Source: Ralstonia pickettii DTP0602
GTDB taxonomy: Bacteria > Pseudomonadota > Gammaproteobacteria > Burkholderiales > Burkholderiaceae
Reading direction: 5' to 3'
Assembly (NCBI GenBank): GCA_000471925.1
Contig: CP006668.1
Location: 620,001-684,000 of the forward strand
DNA length: 64,000 nt
Made by a program: the position numbers and the translations under genes. The notes under the pieces are model-generated. The model had not been told where the DNA came from and ran no database searches. It worked only from the letters and a program-made list of their open reading frames with translations. Of this stretch, positions 16,505 through 25,016 are shown piece after piece. The first letter of the stretch is position 1, and every line of letters starts with the position of its first letter.

Positions 16505-17986
16505 TCATCGCAGCGCCGGCGTACTGGCGGGCGGGCGGCGGTGCCGGGTCAGTTGCTCGAAGGCCGACGCCAGGGGCAGCAGCACGGCATCGCTGCCTGC
16601 CCGGCCCAGCCACGACACGCCAGCGGGAACGCCGGCCGACGTGAATCCCATCGGCACGCTGACCTCGGGAAAGCCGGCAGCGCTTGCCATATGCATCGCC
16701 GCCAGGGGCTGCTCGGCGCGGCAGTGGTAGGTGGCATCGGCCATGTCGAAGCGCGGCGATCCAGGGCATGCCAGCGTGGGGAACAGCAGCGCCTCCACGC
16801 CGTCGGCACGGAAGATATCGTCGAGCAGGGCGCCGAAGTGGCTTGCCGCCACACCATCGCCTTGCGGCGGCAGGTCTTGCGTCTCGTACGCTTGCCTTAG
16901 CGCGGCAAGGGTAAGCGGGTTCACAGGATGGCAGCCATCCGTTGCGGCCATGCGCGCAAGCAACGCAGACGTATTGGCCGGCACGCCGGCAGGCAACTGC
17001 CCCAGCCAGGCGTCGAGCCCGCGCACCCATTCAGCGCGGGCGATATCGCCCAGCAGGTCGGCGTAGAGCGTGCGCGCGCCGGCCGGCAGGCGCACGGGTA
17101 TGGTCTCGGCGCCCGCCGCACGCATGGTCTCGGTCGCCGCCAGGAAGAGCTGATCGATCTCGTCGTTGCCGCCCGCGAAGTTGGCCACGATGCCCAGCCT
17201 GCGGCCGCGCAACGACGCTGCCATCTCGCTGAAACCTGCGCCGGGCACCAGCGCGTCCAAAACGATGGCCGCATCGGCCGCACTGCGCGCCACCGGACCC
17301 ACGGTATCGAACGATGCCGCCAGCGGCAGCACGCCTTCCGCCTCCAGCAACCCATGGGTCGGCCGCATGCCGGCCAACGCATGCACGCAGGCCGGACCGC
17401 GCACGGAACCGAATGAGTCGGTGCCGAGTCCGAAGGCCGCGAAGTTGGCCGCCACCGCCGCGCCGGTGCCGCTGCTGGAACCGCTGGCATTACGCGACAG
17501 GCGATAGGGATTGCGCGTCAGGCCGTTGGCGGAGCTGTAGCCGAAGCGGCCGTTGGAGGCGGCCAGCTCCGACATATTGGCCTTGGCCAGCACGATGGCG
17601 CCGGCTTCGCGCAGGCGCGCCACGCACGGCGCGTCCGCGTTCGGATAAGCCTCGCGCAACGCCGCACACCCGGCAGTGGTCGGCATGCCGACGGTATCGA
17701 TATTGTCCTTGACCACCATGGGAATGCCATGCAGCGGCCCGCGCGGACCGCTTGCGCGCAGTTCCTGGTCCAGCGCACGCGCCTCGTGCAAGGCGGCGGG
17801 ATTGACGCAACTGATCGCGTTGATCAGCGGGCCGGACTTGTCGAAGGCGGCGATACGGGCGAGGTAGCAGTCGACCAGGCCGGCCGCGGAAATGGTGCCG
17901 GCGCGCATGGCATCGGCGAGTTCCCGGAGGGAGGCTTCGAACGGGTCGAAGCCGTCAGTCGGGGCAGCAGAAGAATTGGATGTCAT
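16505..17986 (-). CDS. Amidase-signature family hydrolase
   Basis: Hydrolyses an amide or ester bond with the Ser-cisSer-Lys triad. From the ATG at 17986 the protein has 493 residues. Lys93 is in GIPMVVKDNIDT, the cis-Ser about 170 in ASGSSSGTGAAVA, and the nucleophile Ser194 in GTDSFGSVRGPA; the 24-residue distance between the two Ser matches other members. The oxyanion loop reads TDSFGS where most members have TDTGGS. The rest follows the family to the C-terminal PxGVSWLG. A second possible start lies seven codons upstream. A LysR gene is divergent, and the shared promoter region contains the conserved TTCC-N5-GGAA element. Substrate unknown; it may act on N-acyl compounds. Confidence 0.9.
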   Translation of the reverse strand: MTSNSSAAPTDGFDPFEASLRELADAMRAGTISAAGLVDCYLARIAAFDKSGPLINAISCVNPAALHEARALDQELRASGPRGPLHGIPMVVKDNIDTVGMPTTAGCAALREAYPNADAPCVARLREAGAIVLAKANMSELAASNGRFGYSSANGLTRNPYRLSRNASGSSSGTGAAVAANFAAFGLGTDSFGSVRGPACVHALAGMRPTHGLLEAEGVLPLAASFDTVGPVARSAADAAIVLDALVPGAGFSEMAASLRGRRLGIVANFAGGNDEIDQLFLAATETMRAAGAETIPVRLPAGARTLYADLLGDIARAEWVRGLDAWLGQLPAGVPANTSALLARMAATDGCHPVNPLTLAALRQAYETQDLPPQGDGVAASHFGALLDDIFRADGVEALLFPTLACPGSPRFDMADATYHCRAEQPLAAMHMASAAGFPEVSVPMGFTSAGVPAGVSWLGRAGSDAVLLPLASAFEQLTRHRRPPASTPALR

Positions 17987-18043
17987 CGGCGATCGTTCGG
18001 TATGCATGCAGTATTGGCCCGCCGGTGCGCGCAGGCAATGGAT

Positions 18044-18080
18044 GTTTTATCCGTCCAGCTTTCCATCCCGGAATGAATGC
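18044..18080. promoter_or_regulatory. Conserved LysR-type promoter element, copy 1 (amidase/LysR intergenic)
   Basis: Contains GTTTTAT, TTTCC and CGGAATGAATGC, including the inverted repeat TTCC (18061-18064)-N5-GGAA (18070-18073). The same blocks in the same order and nearly the same spacing recur upstream of tctC at 21563-21600. Relative to the minus-strand amidase gene, the ATAAAAC block lies on the downstream side, where a -10 region would be. It is about 80 bases from the amidase start and 67 bases before the divergent LysR gene. Confidence 0.6.
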
Positions 18081-18139
18081 ACGACAATGCCGGCACGCGC
18101 CCCCGCAACCGGAGTCGGCTTCCCGCCACGCCTACCGAC

Positions 18140-19048
18140 ATGAAAAGTACCAACGGCCGCCACCTGCCCGCGCTGGCAAACCTGATTGCATTCGAGACCA
18201 CGGCGCGCACGGGCAGCGTCACCGGCGCGGCCGAGGAGCTGTGCCTGACGCAAAGCGCGGTCAGCAAACAGATCACCGAGCTGGAATCCTTCCTCGGTGA
18301 GCGCATGCTGAACCGCCGCAAAGGCGCCGTGGCGACGACGCCTGCCGGCGAGGAATACCTCAAGAGCGTGCGCAAGGCCCTGGCCATGCTGGAGGAAGCC
18401 ACGATGGAGGTGCAGTCGGGGCGCGCCTCGGGCGGGCGCCTGAACGTGTCGGTGCCTGTGTCGCTGGGCAATATCTGGCTGTTGCCGCGCATGCTCAGGT
18501 TCGCGCGCGAACAGCCGCATATCCAGCTCAACGTCACCACCAAGGTAGGCCCCGTCGACCTCGAAAGCACCGGGCTCGATGCGGCCATCATGTATTGCGC
18601 GGGGCCGCCGCCGCGCCATTTCAGCCTGAAGGTCATGCCGCTGGTACTGTATCCGGTGTGCGCCCCTGAGCTGCTGCCGGCCGGCGCTACGCTGGCCAGG
18701 GCGGTGAAGCGTCTGCCCTTGCTGCACCAGAACGCCGCGCTGGAAGCGTGGCCCGCCTATCTCGGGCAGACCGGCATCAAGCTCGCGCACCCGGATGACG
18801 GCTCGCGCTATGGCCTGCTGACCATGGGTTTGCAGGCTGCCCTCGGCGGCATGGGCCTGGCGCTGCTGCCGGAGTACGTTGCCGGCGACGACATCAGGGC
18901 GGGCCGGCTGCTGCGCCTGTCCGACGAGCCCTACGTCTCGCCCAAGGCCTACTACTTCATCTGCCGCGAGGACAAGCGCGACAGCCCCGCGATGCAGACC
19001 TTCATCGCGTGGCTGCTGGAGCAGAGCGCCGACGCAAACCGGCGCTAG
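18140..19048 (+). CDS. LysR-family transcriptional regulator (GcvA-like)
   Basis: Regulator of 302 residues. The winged helix reads ALANLIAFETTARTGSVTGAAEELCLTQSAVSKQITELESFLGERMLNRR, typical of GcvA-like LysR proteins, followed by the ligand-binding lobes (RLNVSVPVSLGNIWLLPRMLRFAREQPHIQLNV; GLLTMGLQAALGGMGLALLPEYV). ATG 18140 is chosen where homology begins; an upstream ATG at 18077 lacks support. Divergent from the amidase gene; the next gene downstream, the D-aminoacylase-type hydrolase, converges on it with a gap of three bases. Two copies of a 37-38 bp element, one in its own promoter region and one upstream of tctC, suggest it controls both catabolic units. Confidence 0.9.
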   Translation: MKSTNGRHLPALANLIAFETTARTGSVTGAAEELCLTQSAVSKQITELESFLGERMLNRRKGAVATTPAGEEYLKSVRKALAMLEEATMEVQSGRASGGRLNVSVPVSLGNIWLLPRMLRFAREQPHIQLNVTTKVGPVDLESTGLDAAIMYCAGPPPRHFSLKVMPLVLYPVCAPELLPAGATLARAVKRLPLLHQNAALEAWPAYLGQTGIKLAHPDDGSRYGLLTMGLQAALGGMGLALLPEYVAGDDIRAGRLLRLSDEPYVSPKAYYFICREDKRDSPAMQTFIAWLLEQSADANRR

Positions 19049-19051
19049 GCG

Positions 19052-20503
19052 CTACGGCTGTGCCTTCACCAGGGTGGAGGTGACGAAGCGTCCGGGACGG
19101 CTGCTGGCCGGTTGCCCGTCGCGAAGGGTCGCCTGCCCGGCGACGAACACATGCCGCACACCGACGGAGGGCTGCTGCGGATCGTCGAAGGTGGCGCGAT
19201 CCTGGATCGTCGCCGGATCGAAGACGGTGATGTCCGCGACATGGCCCGTCCTGAGCTCCCCGCGCCGCTCCAGCCCGAAGCGCTGTGCCGGCAAGCCGGT
19301 CATCTTGTGGACCGCGCGCTCCAGCGGGAACAGCCCCAGGTCGCGCGAGTACAAGCCGAGCACGCGCGGGAACGTTCCCCACAGCCGCGGGTGCGGCGTT
19401 TCGTCGGAAGGGATGCCGTCGGAGCCGACCATCGTGTCGGGATAGGACAGGATGTCGCGCACGTCGGTCTCGTCCATGATGAAGTACACGGCACCGCCCG
19501 GCACCAGCGCCTGTGCGACTTCATGGCGTGAGCGGCCCCATTCCCGCGCGAGGTCTTCGAGGTAGCGCCCGGCGGCTTCAGGGTGCGGGGCCGACCAGGT
19601 GATCAGGATGCGGTCGCACTGATGCACGCGCTCGGGCCGCAGCATGGTCGACGACGCCGCATACGGATAGCAGTCCAGGCACAGCGGCATGGTTTCGGCC
19701 AGCCCGCGCACCTGCGCCAGCGTGTGGCGGCTGCGGCCGTGGTTCTGCTTGCCCACCAGCTTGTGGTGCGAGATCACCGTCGATACCCCCAGTGCCTTGC
19801 CGATGCGCGCGGTCTCGTCGATCGACGCGCCGATGTTGTCGCTTTCATCGCGCATATGGGAGACCAGCACGCCGCCGAGCCGCTTCATCGGCTCGCACAT
19901 GCGCACGATCTCATCCTCGGGCGCCGCGGCCGATGGCGGATAGAACGTGCCGGTGGACACTCCGATTGCCCCCTGGCGCAGCGCTTCCTCGACGTCTTGC
20001 CGCATGCCTTCGATCTCCGCATCGCTGGCGGGCAGGCCAAGCTGGCGCATATGCCTGGCGCGCAGCGTGGACTGGCCTACCAGCACCGCGACATTGACCG
20101 CGGCCGGCTGCGCCACGAACGATTCACGGTAGGCCCGCACGGAATCGAAGCGGTAGCCGCCGCGCATGATGTCGAGCGGGGCGGGCGGGATGCTGTCGGT
20201 CACCAGCGGAAACAGGCTGATGCCGCAGTTGCCGGCGATGATGGTGGTGACGCCCTGCGTGACCTTGGGCAGCATCTCCGGGGACTGGAACACCATCCAG
20301 TCGTCATGCGTGTGGGTGTCGATAAAGCCCGGCGCCACGATCAGGCCGGCGGCATCGACTTCGGTGTCCGCCCGCGCTGCCGCGAGGTTGCCGATCGCGG
20401 CGATCTCGCCGTCCACCACACCAATGTCGGCGGCGCGACGCGGCGCGCCGGTGCCGTCGATGAGGTCGCCGTTGCGGATGATCAGGTCATAGTGCATTTG
20501 CAT
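19052..20503 (-). CDS. N-acyl-D-amino-acid deacylase-type amidohydrolase
   Basis: Zinc-dependent hydrolase of 483 residues in the amidohydrolase superfamily, D-aminoacylase branch. It has the small beta-sandwich start YDLIIRNGDLIDGTGAPRRAADIGVVDGEIAAIG, the metal-binding PGFIDTHTHDD, GNCGISLFP (Cys ligand of the D-aminoacylase branch), SHMRDESDNI, STVISHHKLVG, and VGSDGIPSDETPHPRLWGTFPRVL with the catalytic Asp. It releases an N-acyl group from a D-amino acid or a relative. ATG 20503 has GAGGGAG upstream. The minus-strand tctC gene lies 11 bases upstream and is probably cotranscribed, which links uptake to hydrolysis. A frame extending past 20503 through tctC exists but is a shadow. Confidence 0.9.
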   Translation of the reverse strand: MQMHYDLIIRNGDLIDGTGAPRRAADIGVVDGEIAAIGNLAAARADTEVDAAGLIVAPGFIDTHTHDDWMVFQSPEMLPKVTQGVTTIIAGNCGISLFPLVTDSIPPAPLDIMRGGYRFDSVRAYRESFVAQPAAVNVAVLVGQSTLRARHMRQLGLPASDAEIEGMRQDVEEALRQGAIGVSTGTFYPPSAAAPEDEIVRMCEPMKRLGGVLVSHMRDESDNIGASIDETARIGKALGVSTVISHHKLVGKQNHGRSRHTLAQVRGLAETMPLCLDCYPYAASSTMLRPERVHQCDRILITWSAPHPEAAGRYLEDLAREWGRSRHEVAQALVPGGAVYFIMDETDVRDILSYPDTMVGSDGIPSDETPHPRLWGTFPRVLGLYSRDLGLFPLERAVHKMTGLPAQRFGLERRGELRTGHVADITVFDPATIQDRATFDDPQQPSVGVRHVFVAGQATLRDGQPASSRPGRFVTSTLVKAQP

Positions 20504-20514
20504 GGCGTGCTCCC

Positions 20515-21489
20515 TCAATCGACCCTGGCGCCGCTCTTGCGCACCAGCTCGCCGAACTTGACGGTCTCCGTCGCGATCAGTTGCTGGAAGTCGTGGGCAG
20601 TGCCGCCCAGCGGATCGAACGAGAGCTTGTCCAGGTGCGCCCGGAAAGCCGGATCCTTGATGACGGCGTTGACTTCGCGGTTCAGGCGCTCGATGACCTC
20701 GGCAGGCGTGCCCGGCGCGGCCACCAGTCCCGCCCACGCGGTCAGCTCGTAGCCCTTCAGGCCGGCCTCCGCCATGGTCGGCAGGTCCGGGAAGTGCGGC
20801 GAGCGCTTGCTCGACGTCACCGCCAGCGCGCGCACGCGGTTGGAAACCACGTAGGGCCCGATCGACGGCACGTTGTCGAACATCAACTGCACGTTGTTGC
20901 CGACGAGATCCTGCAGCGCCGGAATGCTGCCCTTGTAGGGCACGTGGGCGATGTTCAGGTTGGCCATGACCTTGAACAGCTCGCCGCCCAGGTGGCTGGT
21001 GGTGCCGTTGCCGGCCGAGCCCATCGACAGCTTGCCCGGGTTGGCGCGCGCGTAGGCCACCAGTTCCTGCGTGGTCCTGACCGGCAGCGATGGGTTGACG
21101 GCAAGGATATTGAAGGTCGTGACCAGGCCGACGATGGGCACCAGCTTGTCGGGGTCGTAGGGCAGCTTGCTGTAAAGGAAACGGTTGGTCGACAGCGTCG
21201 CGTTGTTGCCGTAGCCGATGGTGTAGCCGTCCGCCGGCGCGGCCAGCAGCGCCTGCATGCCGATATTGCCGCCCGCGCCGGGCCGGTTTTCGACGATCAC
21301 GGCCTGGCCTAGCCGCTTCGACAACGCGTCGCCGAACAGGCGCGCAACGATGTCCGGTGCGCCGCCCGGCGCGGTGGGTACGATCAGGCGCACCGGCTTC
21401 TCCGGCCACGCTGCCTGCGCCGTCGCCGGCGCCCACAGCAGCGCGCCGAAGATCCCCGCGGCCAGGACTTGTATTGCTGACTTCCTCAT
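20515..21489 (-). CDS. Bug/TctC-family periplasmic substrate-binding protein
   Basis: Binding protein of a tripartite tricarboxylate-type transporter, 324 residues. A Sec leader (IQVLAAGIFGALLWAPATAQA) precedes the fold: WPEKPVRLIVPTAPGGAPDIVARL, VIVENRPGAGGNIGMQALLAAPADGYTI, VPYKGSIPALQDLVGNNVQLMFDN and SKRSPHFPDLPTMAEAGLKGYEL, all hallmarks of Bug proteins. ATG 21489 has GGGGAG six bases upstream. First gene of a probable operon with the N-acyl amino-acid deacylase 11 bases on. The membrane genes tctB and tctA lie 1.5 kb away on the other strand and are possible partners. A LysR-type element is about 75-110 bases upstream. Confidence 0.93.
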   Translation of the reverse strand: MRKSAIQVLAAGIFGALLWAPATAQAAWPEKPVRLIVPTAPGGAPDIVARLFGDALSKRLGQAVIVENRPGAGGNIGMQALLAAPADGYTIGYGNNATLSTNRFLYSKLPYDPDKLVPIVGLVTTFNILAVNPSLPVRTTQELVAYARANPGKLSMGSAGNGTTSHLGGELFKVMANLNIAHVPYKGSIPALQDLVGNNVQLMFDNVPSIGPYVVSNRVRALAVTSSKRSPHFPDLPTMAEAGLKGYELTAWAGLVAAPGTPAEVIERLNREVNAVIKDPAFRAHLDKLSFDPLGGTAHDFQQLIATETVKFGELVRKSGARVD

Positions 21490-21562
21490 GCTGACTCCCC
21501 TCGTCATCGTGGTGTAACTGTGGAATTGAGTATCAGCGACGGCCCGGCGCCGGCCTAGTGAA

Positions 21563-21600
21563 GTTTTATGCTCGGATAGTTTCCGTGGCGGAATGAATGC
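21563..21600. promoter_or_regulatory. Conserved LysR-type promoter element, copy 2 (upstream of tctC)
   Basis: Contains GTTTTAT, TTTCC and CGGAATGAATGC with the inverted repeat TTCC (21581-21584)-N5-GGAA (21590-21593). Reading toward tctC, the same CATTCATTCCG...GGAAA...ATAAAAC order appears as before the amidase gene. The spacer between GTTTTAT and TTTCC is one base longer than in copy 1. Confidence 0.6.
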
Positions 21601-21754
21601 CGCGCGGGCCACACGCCGCGCGGTCCCGGAGTGCGGTATCGCCGGCGGCGATGCCGGCGATCATTCCAATCGATTTGTGCGAGTCCGCTTCGGCCACCAG
21701 AATCCTCACAACACGCGACAGCCTGTCGTTCGCGGTTCTTTCGAGGCAAGCACA

Positions 21755-22768
21755 ATGAACACTCACCATTCCCCGTTAAAGCCTTCCCTGTGGCGACGTG
21801 CACTGCTGGTTGGTACCTTGCTCTGGTCGGTGATTGCCATGCCGGTCCATGCCGCGGCGCCGCAGGTCGGGACCCAGGCGCCCGGCTACTACCGGATGAA
21901 GCTCGGCAAGTTCGAGATCACGGCGCTGTCAGACGGTACCGTCAACGTGCCGATCGGCAAGCTGCTCAAGCATGCGTCGCACGAGCACATTGCGTCGCTG
22001 CAGGCGCGCAGCTACCAGTCCACCGAGCCCGAGACCTCGATCAACGCTTTCCTGATCAACACCGGCCAGCAGCTGGTGCTGGTCGATACCGGCGCGGGCA
22101 GCCTGTTCGGTCCCGGCGTCGGCGGCAAGCTGCCGGACAATATCCGCGCGGCCGGCTACCAGCCGCAGCAGATCGATGCGGTGCTGCTGACGCATATACA
22201 CGTCGACCACTCCGGTGGGTTGGCCGTCGACGGCAATGCCGTGTTCCCGAACGCCGTGGTCTACGTCGACCGCCGCGATGCCGATTTCTGGCTGAACCCC
22301 GTCAATGCCGCGAAGGCGGCATCAGGCCAGCGGCATAACTTCGCGCAATCGGAGGCGGTATTCGCGCCCTACCTGAAGGCCGGCAAGGTCCGGCCCTTCG
22401 ACGGCGAGCAGGAGCTGTTCCCCGGCATCCGTCCGGTGCGCATGCCGGGCCATACCCCGGGTCACGCGTTCTATGAGATCAGCAGCGAGGGACAGCGCCT
22501 GCAACTGTGGGGCGACACCATCCATGCGCAGCAGGTGCAGTTTCCGGAGCCGGGCGTCGCGATCGATTTCGATGTCGATGCCACCGCCGCGGTGAAGATG
22601 CGCAAGCGGGCCATGGCTGACGCCGCGGCCAAGGGCTATTGGGTGGGCGCGGCGCATATCTCGTTCCCGGGCCTCGGGCATGTTCGGCGCCAGGGCAAGG
22701 GCTACGCATGGGTGCCGGCCGAGTACAGCATGGGACGAGAAAAGGCGGCGGCGGGCGCGTCGCACTGA
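21755..22768 (+). CDS. Secreted metallo-beta-lactamase-fold hydrolase
   Basis: Zinc-type MBL-fold protein with a Sec leader (SLWRRALLVGTLLWSVIAMPVHAAA). The canonical zinc motif THIHVDHSGG lies near residues 146-155, followed later by MPGHTPGHAFYE and WGDTIHAQ with the third and fourth His/Asp ligands. The sequence places it with the SdsA/quorum-quenching-like group of secreted MBL-fold enzymes rather than with beta-lactamases, where GTQAPGYYRMKLGKFEITALSDGT is a common opening; substrate unknown. ATG 21755 has GAGG eight bases upstream; a frame reaching 21593 is unsupported. 337 residues. It is divergent from tctC; the tctBA genes follow after a 273-base gap. Confidence 0.86.
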   Translation: MNTHHSPLKPSLWRRALLVGTLLWSVIAMPVHAAAPQVGTQAPGYYRMKLGKFEITALSDGTVNVPIGKLLKHASHEHIASLQARSYQSTEPETSINAFLINTGQQLVLVDTGAGSLFGPGVGGKLPDNIRAAGYQPQQIDAVLLTHIHVDHSGGLAVDGNAVFPNAVVYVDRRDADFWLNPVNAAKAASGQRHNFAQSEAVFAPYLKAGKVRPFDGEQELFPGIRPVRMPGHTPGHAFYEISSEGQRLQLWGDTIHAQQVQFPEPGVAIDFDVDATAAVKMRKRAMADAAAKGYWVGAAHISFPGLGHVRRQGKGYAWVPAEYSMGREKAAAGASH

Positions 22769-22955
22769 CACCCGAGCCTGGCGCAGCGAATCGAGTGGAC
22801 GGCGACGATGACTGCAGGATGACAGCGCAGGCCTTCATGTATGCATACAACTGCCAAGTCTCGCCGCTCACGTGACGCAAGGATCCTGACGCACCGGCGA
22901 ATTTGTAGGGAATAACCCTTGCCTTCATAAAAATATATCACAACATGATGTATTG

Positions 22956-22970
22956 TTCGGGACTCCCGAA
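22956..22970. promoter_or_regulatory. 15-bp perfect palindrome upstream of tctB
   Basis: TTCGGGACTCCCGAA lies 71 bases before the tctB start, just after an AT-rich patch (22925-22955) that could hold the promoter. Operator function is inferred from symmetry and location; the hairpin lacks a T-tract, so it is not a terminator. Confidence 0.35.
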
Positions 22971-23041
22971 ACAGACGCGACAGCGCTGGCGACTGCCCCA
23001 CGCCGGCAGCGCCCGCTGCGCGCGCCACAAGGAGCCCCCGC

Positions 23042-23503
23042 ATGCGCATACGCAAGCAAACCGATCTTCTCTCCGGCCTGATGTTCGTCATGGTCGGCCT
23101 CAGCTTTTCATTCGTCGCCCGTGGCTATTCCATGGGCACCGCCGCAAAGATGGGCCCGGGCTATTTCCCATTCTGGCTCGGCATCGTGCTGGCGCTGCTT
23201 GGCGCCGTGGTGGCGCTGGGTTCGATGTCGCGTGAAGGCGATGCGGACCGGATGGCCCGCTGGGACATCAAGACACTCTTGTGGATCCTCGGATCGGTGG
23301 TGCTGTTCGGCCTGCTGCTCAAGCCGCTCGGCATGGTGTTGTCGGTGCTGGCGCTGGTGCTGGTGTCGTCGATGGCCAGCCATGAGTTCACCTGGAAGGG
23401 CGCCATGCTCAATGCCGCGATCCTGGTGCTGATCAGCACGGTGGCGTTCGTGTACGGCATCAACCTGCAGATGCCGGTCTGGCCTGCGATCCTCACCAAC
23501 TAG
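23042..23503 (+). CDS. tctB: Tripartite tricarboxylate transporter small membrane subunit TctB
   Basis: Small subunit of a secondary transporter that works with a periplasmic TctC-type protein. 153 residues, four transmembrane helices (about 14-30, 42-62, 78-100, 112-145), with the family's GxGYFPFWLGIVLALLG motif after helix 1 and a short charged loop before helix 3. AAGGAG precedes the ATG. The gene is followed by tctA after ten bases, the standard tctB-tctA order. The substrate is set mainly by the binding protein, so it cannot be stated; the nearest TctC gene (20515) is the obvious candidate partner. Confidence 0.93.
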   Translation: MRIRKQTDLLSGLMFVMVGLSFSFVARGYSMGTAAKMGPGYFPFWLGIVLALLGAVVALGSMSREGDADRMARWDIKTLLWILGSVVLFGLLLKPLGMVLSVLALVLVSSMASHEFTWKGAMLNAAILVLISTVAFVYGINLQMPVWPAILTN

Positions 23504-23513
23504 GAGACATCGG

Positions 23514-25016
23514 ATGGAGCTGCTAAGTCATCTTGCGCTGGGGTTTTCTACCGCGCTTTCGCTGCAGAACCTGGCTTATGCCTTCCTTGGCTGCGTGCTG
23601 GGGACGCTGATCGGCGTGCTGCCGGGCCTCGGCCCGTTGGCCACCATCGCCATGCTGCTGCCGATCACCTACACGCTGCCGCCGGTGGCGGCGCTGATCA
23701 TGCTGGCCGGCATCTACTACGGCGCCCAGTACGGCGGGTCCACCACCGCGATCTTGGTCAACCTGCCCGGCGAGTCGTCGGCGGTGGTGACCACGCTCGA
23801 CGGCTACCAGATGGCGCGCCGCGGGCGGGCGGGCGTGGCGCTGGCCACCGCTGGCCTGGGTTCGTTCTTTGCGGGCAGCGTGGCCACGCTGATCCTGGCC
23901 GCGTTTGCCACGCCGCTGTCGGAGCTGGCGTTCAAGTTTGGTCCCGCCGAATACTTCTCGCTGATGGTGCTGGGACTGATCGGCGCCGTGGTGCTGGCTT
24001 CGGGATCGCTGGTCAAGGCGGTGGCGATGATCGTGCTGGGGCTGCTGCTCGGGCTGGTCGGCACCGATGTGAACTCGGGCGCGGCGCGCTTCTCGTTCGA
24101 CGTGCCGGAGCTGACCGACGGCATCAGCATCACCGCGCTCGCCATGGGGCTGTTTGGCTTCGCGGAGATCATTGCCAACCTGGAGCAGAAGGAACATCGC
24201 GAGACCTTCACCGACCGCGTCACCAACCTGTTCCCCACCCGCGAAGACTTCCGGCGCATGATCCCCGCCGTGCTGCGCGGGACGCTGCTGGGTTCGTCGC
24301 TGGGCATCCTGCCGGGCGGCGGGGCTTCGCTGGCGTCGTTCGCCGCGTATTCGCTGGAGAAGAAGGCCTCAAAGTATCCGGAGGAGTTCGGCAAGGGCGC
24401 GATCGAAGGCGTGGCGGGGCCGGAGTCGGCCAACAATGCCGCGGCACAGACCTCGTTCATCCCGCTGCTGACGCTGGGCATCCCGCCCAATGCCGTGATG
24501 GCGCTGATGGTTGGCGCCATGACCATCCACAATATCCAGCCCGGCCCGCAGGTGATGACCAGCAACCCGGCGCTGTTCTGGGGGCTGATCGCGTCGATGT
24601 GGATCGGCAACCTGGTGCTGGTGGTGCTGAACCTGCCGCTGATCGGCGTGTGGGTGAAGCTGCTGACCGTGCCTTACCGCTTCCTGTACCCGGCCATCCT
24701 GGTGTTCTGCAGCATCGGCGTCTACTCGGTCAACAACACGGTGTTCGACGTGTTCGCGGCGGCCAGTTGCGGCCTGATCGGCTACGTGTTCCTCAAGCTC
24801 CGCTGCGAGCCGGCGCCGCTGCTGCTGGGCTTTGTGCTGGGGCCGATGATGGAAGAGAACTTCCGCCGCACCTTGTTGCTGTCGCGCGGGGATTTCTCGG
24901 TCTTCACCTCCCGTCCGCTATCGCTGGGCCTGCTGGTGGCTGCCGCGGCGCTGGTGGCGGTGGTGGCGTTGCCGTCGATCAAGGCCAAGCGTGAGGAGGC
25001 GTTCCAGGAGGAATAA
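23514..25016 (+). CDS. tctA: Tripartite tricarboxylate transporter large membrane subunit TctA
   Basis: Large permease subunit, 500 residues, about twelve transmembrane helices. Family motifs are visible: GVLPGLGPLATIAMLLPITY near residue 40, YYGAQYGGSTTAILVNLPGESSAVVT near 76, and GILPGGGASLASFAAYSLEKK with GAIEGVAGPESANNAAAQTSFIPLLTLGIPPNAV in the second half. The two halves are inverted repeats, as in the family. AGGAG precedes the ATG. It is ten bases from tctB. After the stop comes a 640-base stretch without a convincing gene, then a GntR regulator. Confidence 0.96.
   Translation: MELLSHLALGFSTALSLQNLAYAFLGCVLGTLIGVLPGLGPLATIAMLLPITYTLPPVAALIMLAGIYYGAQYGGSTTAILVNLPGESSAVVTTLDGYQMARRGRAGVALATAGLGSFFAGSVATLILAAFATPLSELAFKFGPAEYFSLMVLGLIGAVVLASGSLVKAVAMIVLGLLLGLVGTDVNSGAARFSFDVPELTDGISITALAMGLFGFAEIIANLEQKEHRETFTDRVTNLFPTREDFRRMIPAVLRGTLLGSSLGILPGGGASLASFAAYSLEKKASKYPEEFGKGAIEGVAGPESANNAAAQTSFIPLLTLGIPPNAVMALMVGAMTIHNIQPGPQVMTSNPALFWGLIASMWIGNLVLVVLNLPLIGVWVKLLTVPYRFLYPAILVFCSIGVYSVNNTVFDVFAAASCGLIGYVFLKLRCEPAPLLLGFVLGPMMEENFRRTLLLSRGDFSVFTSRPLSLGLLVAAAALVAVVALPSIKAKREEAFQEE

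Noticed and set aside
19052-21436. A single 794-residue frame covering the deacylase and continuing through tctC.
   Set aside because: Only the part from 20503 downward is homologous to amidohydrolases; upstream it is the shadow of tctC in another frame (Arg/Gly-rich, no family). The real deacylase start has its own ribosome site at 20503.
22841-22958. Specific promoter for tctB in the AT-rich patch.
   Set aside because: Several -10-like hexamers fit poorly with any -35 at proper distance; no single choice could be supported.
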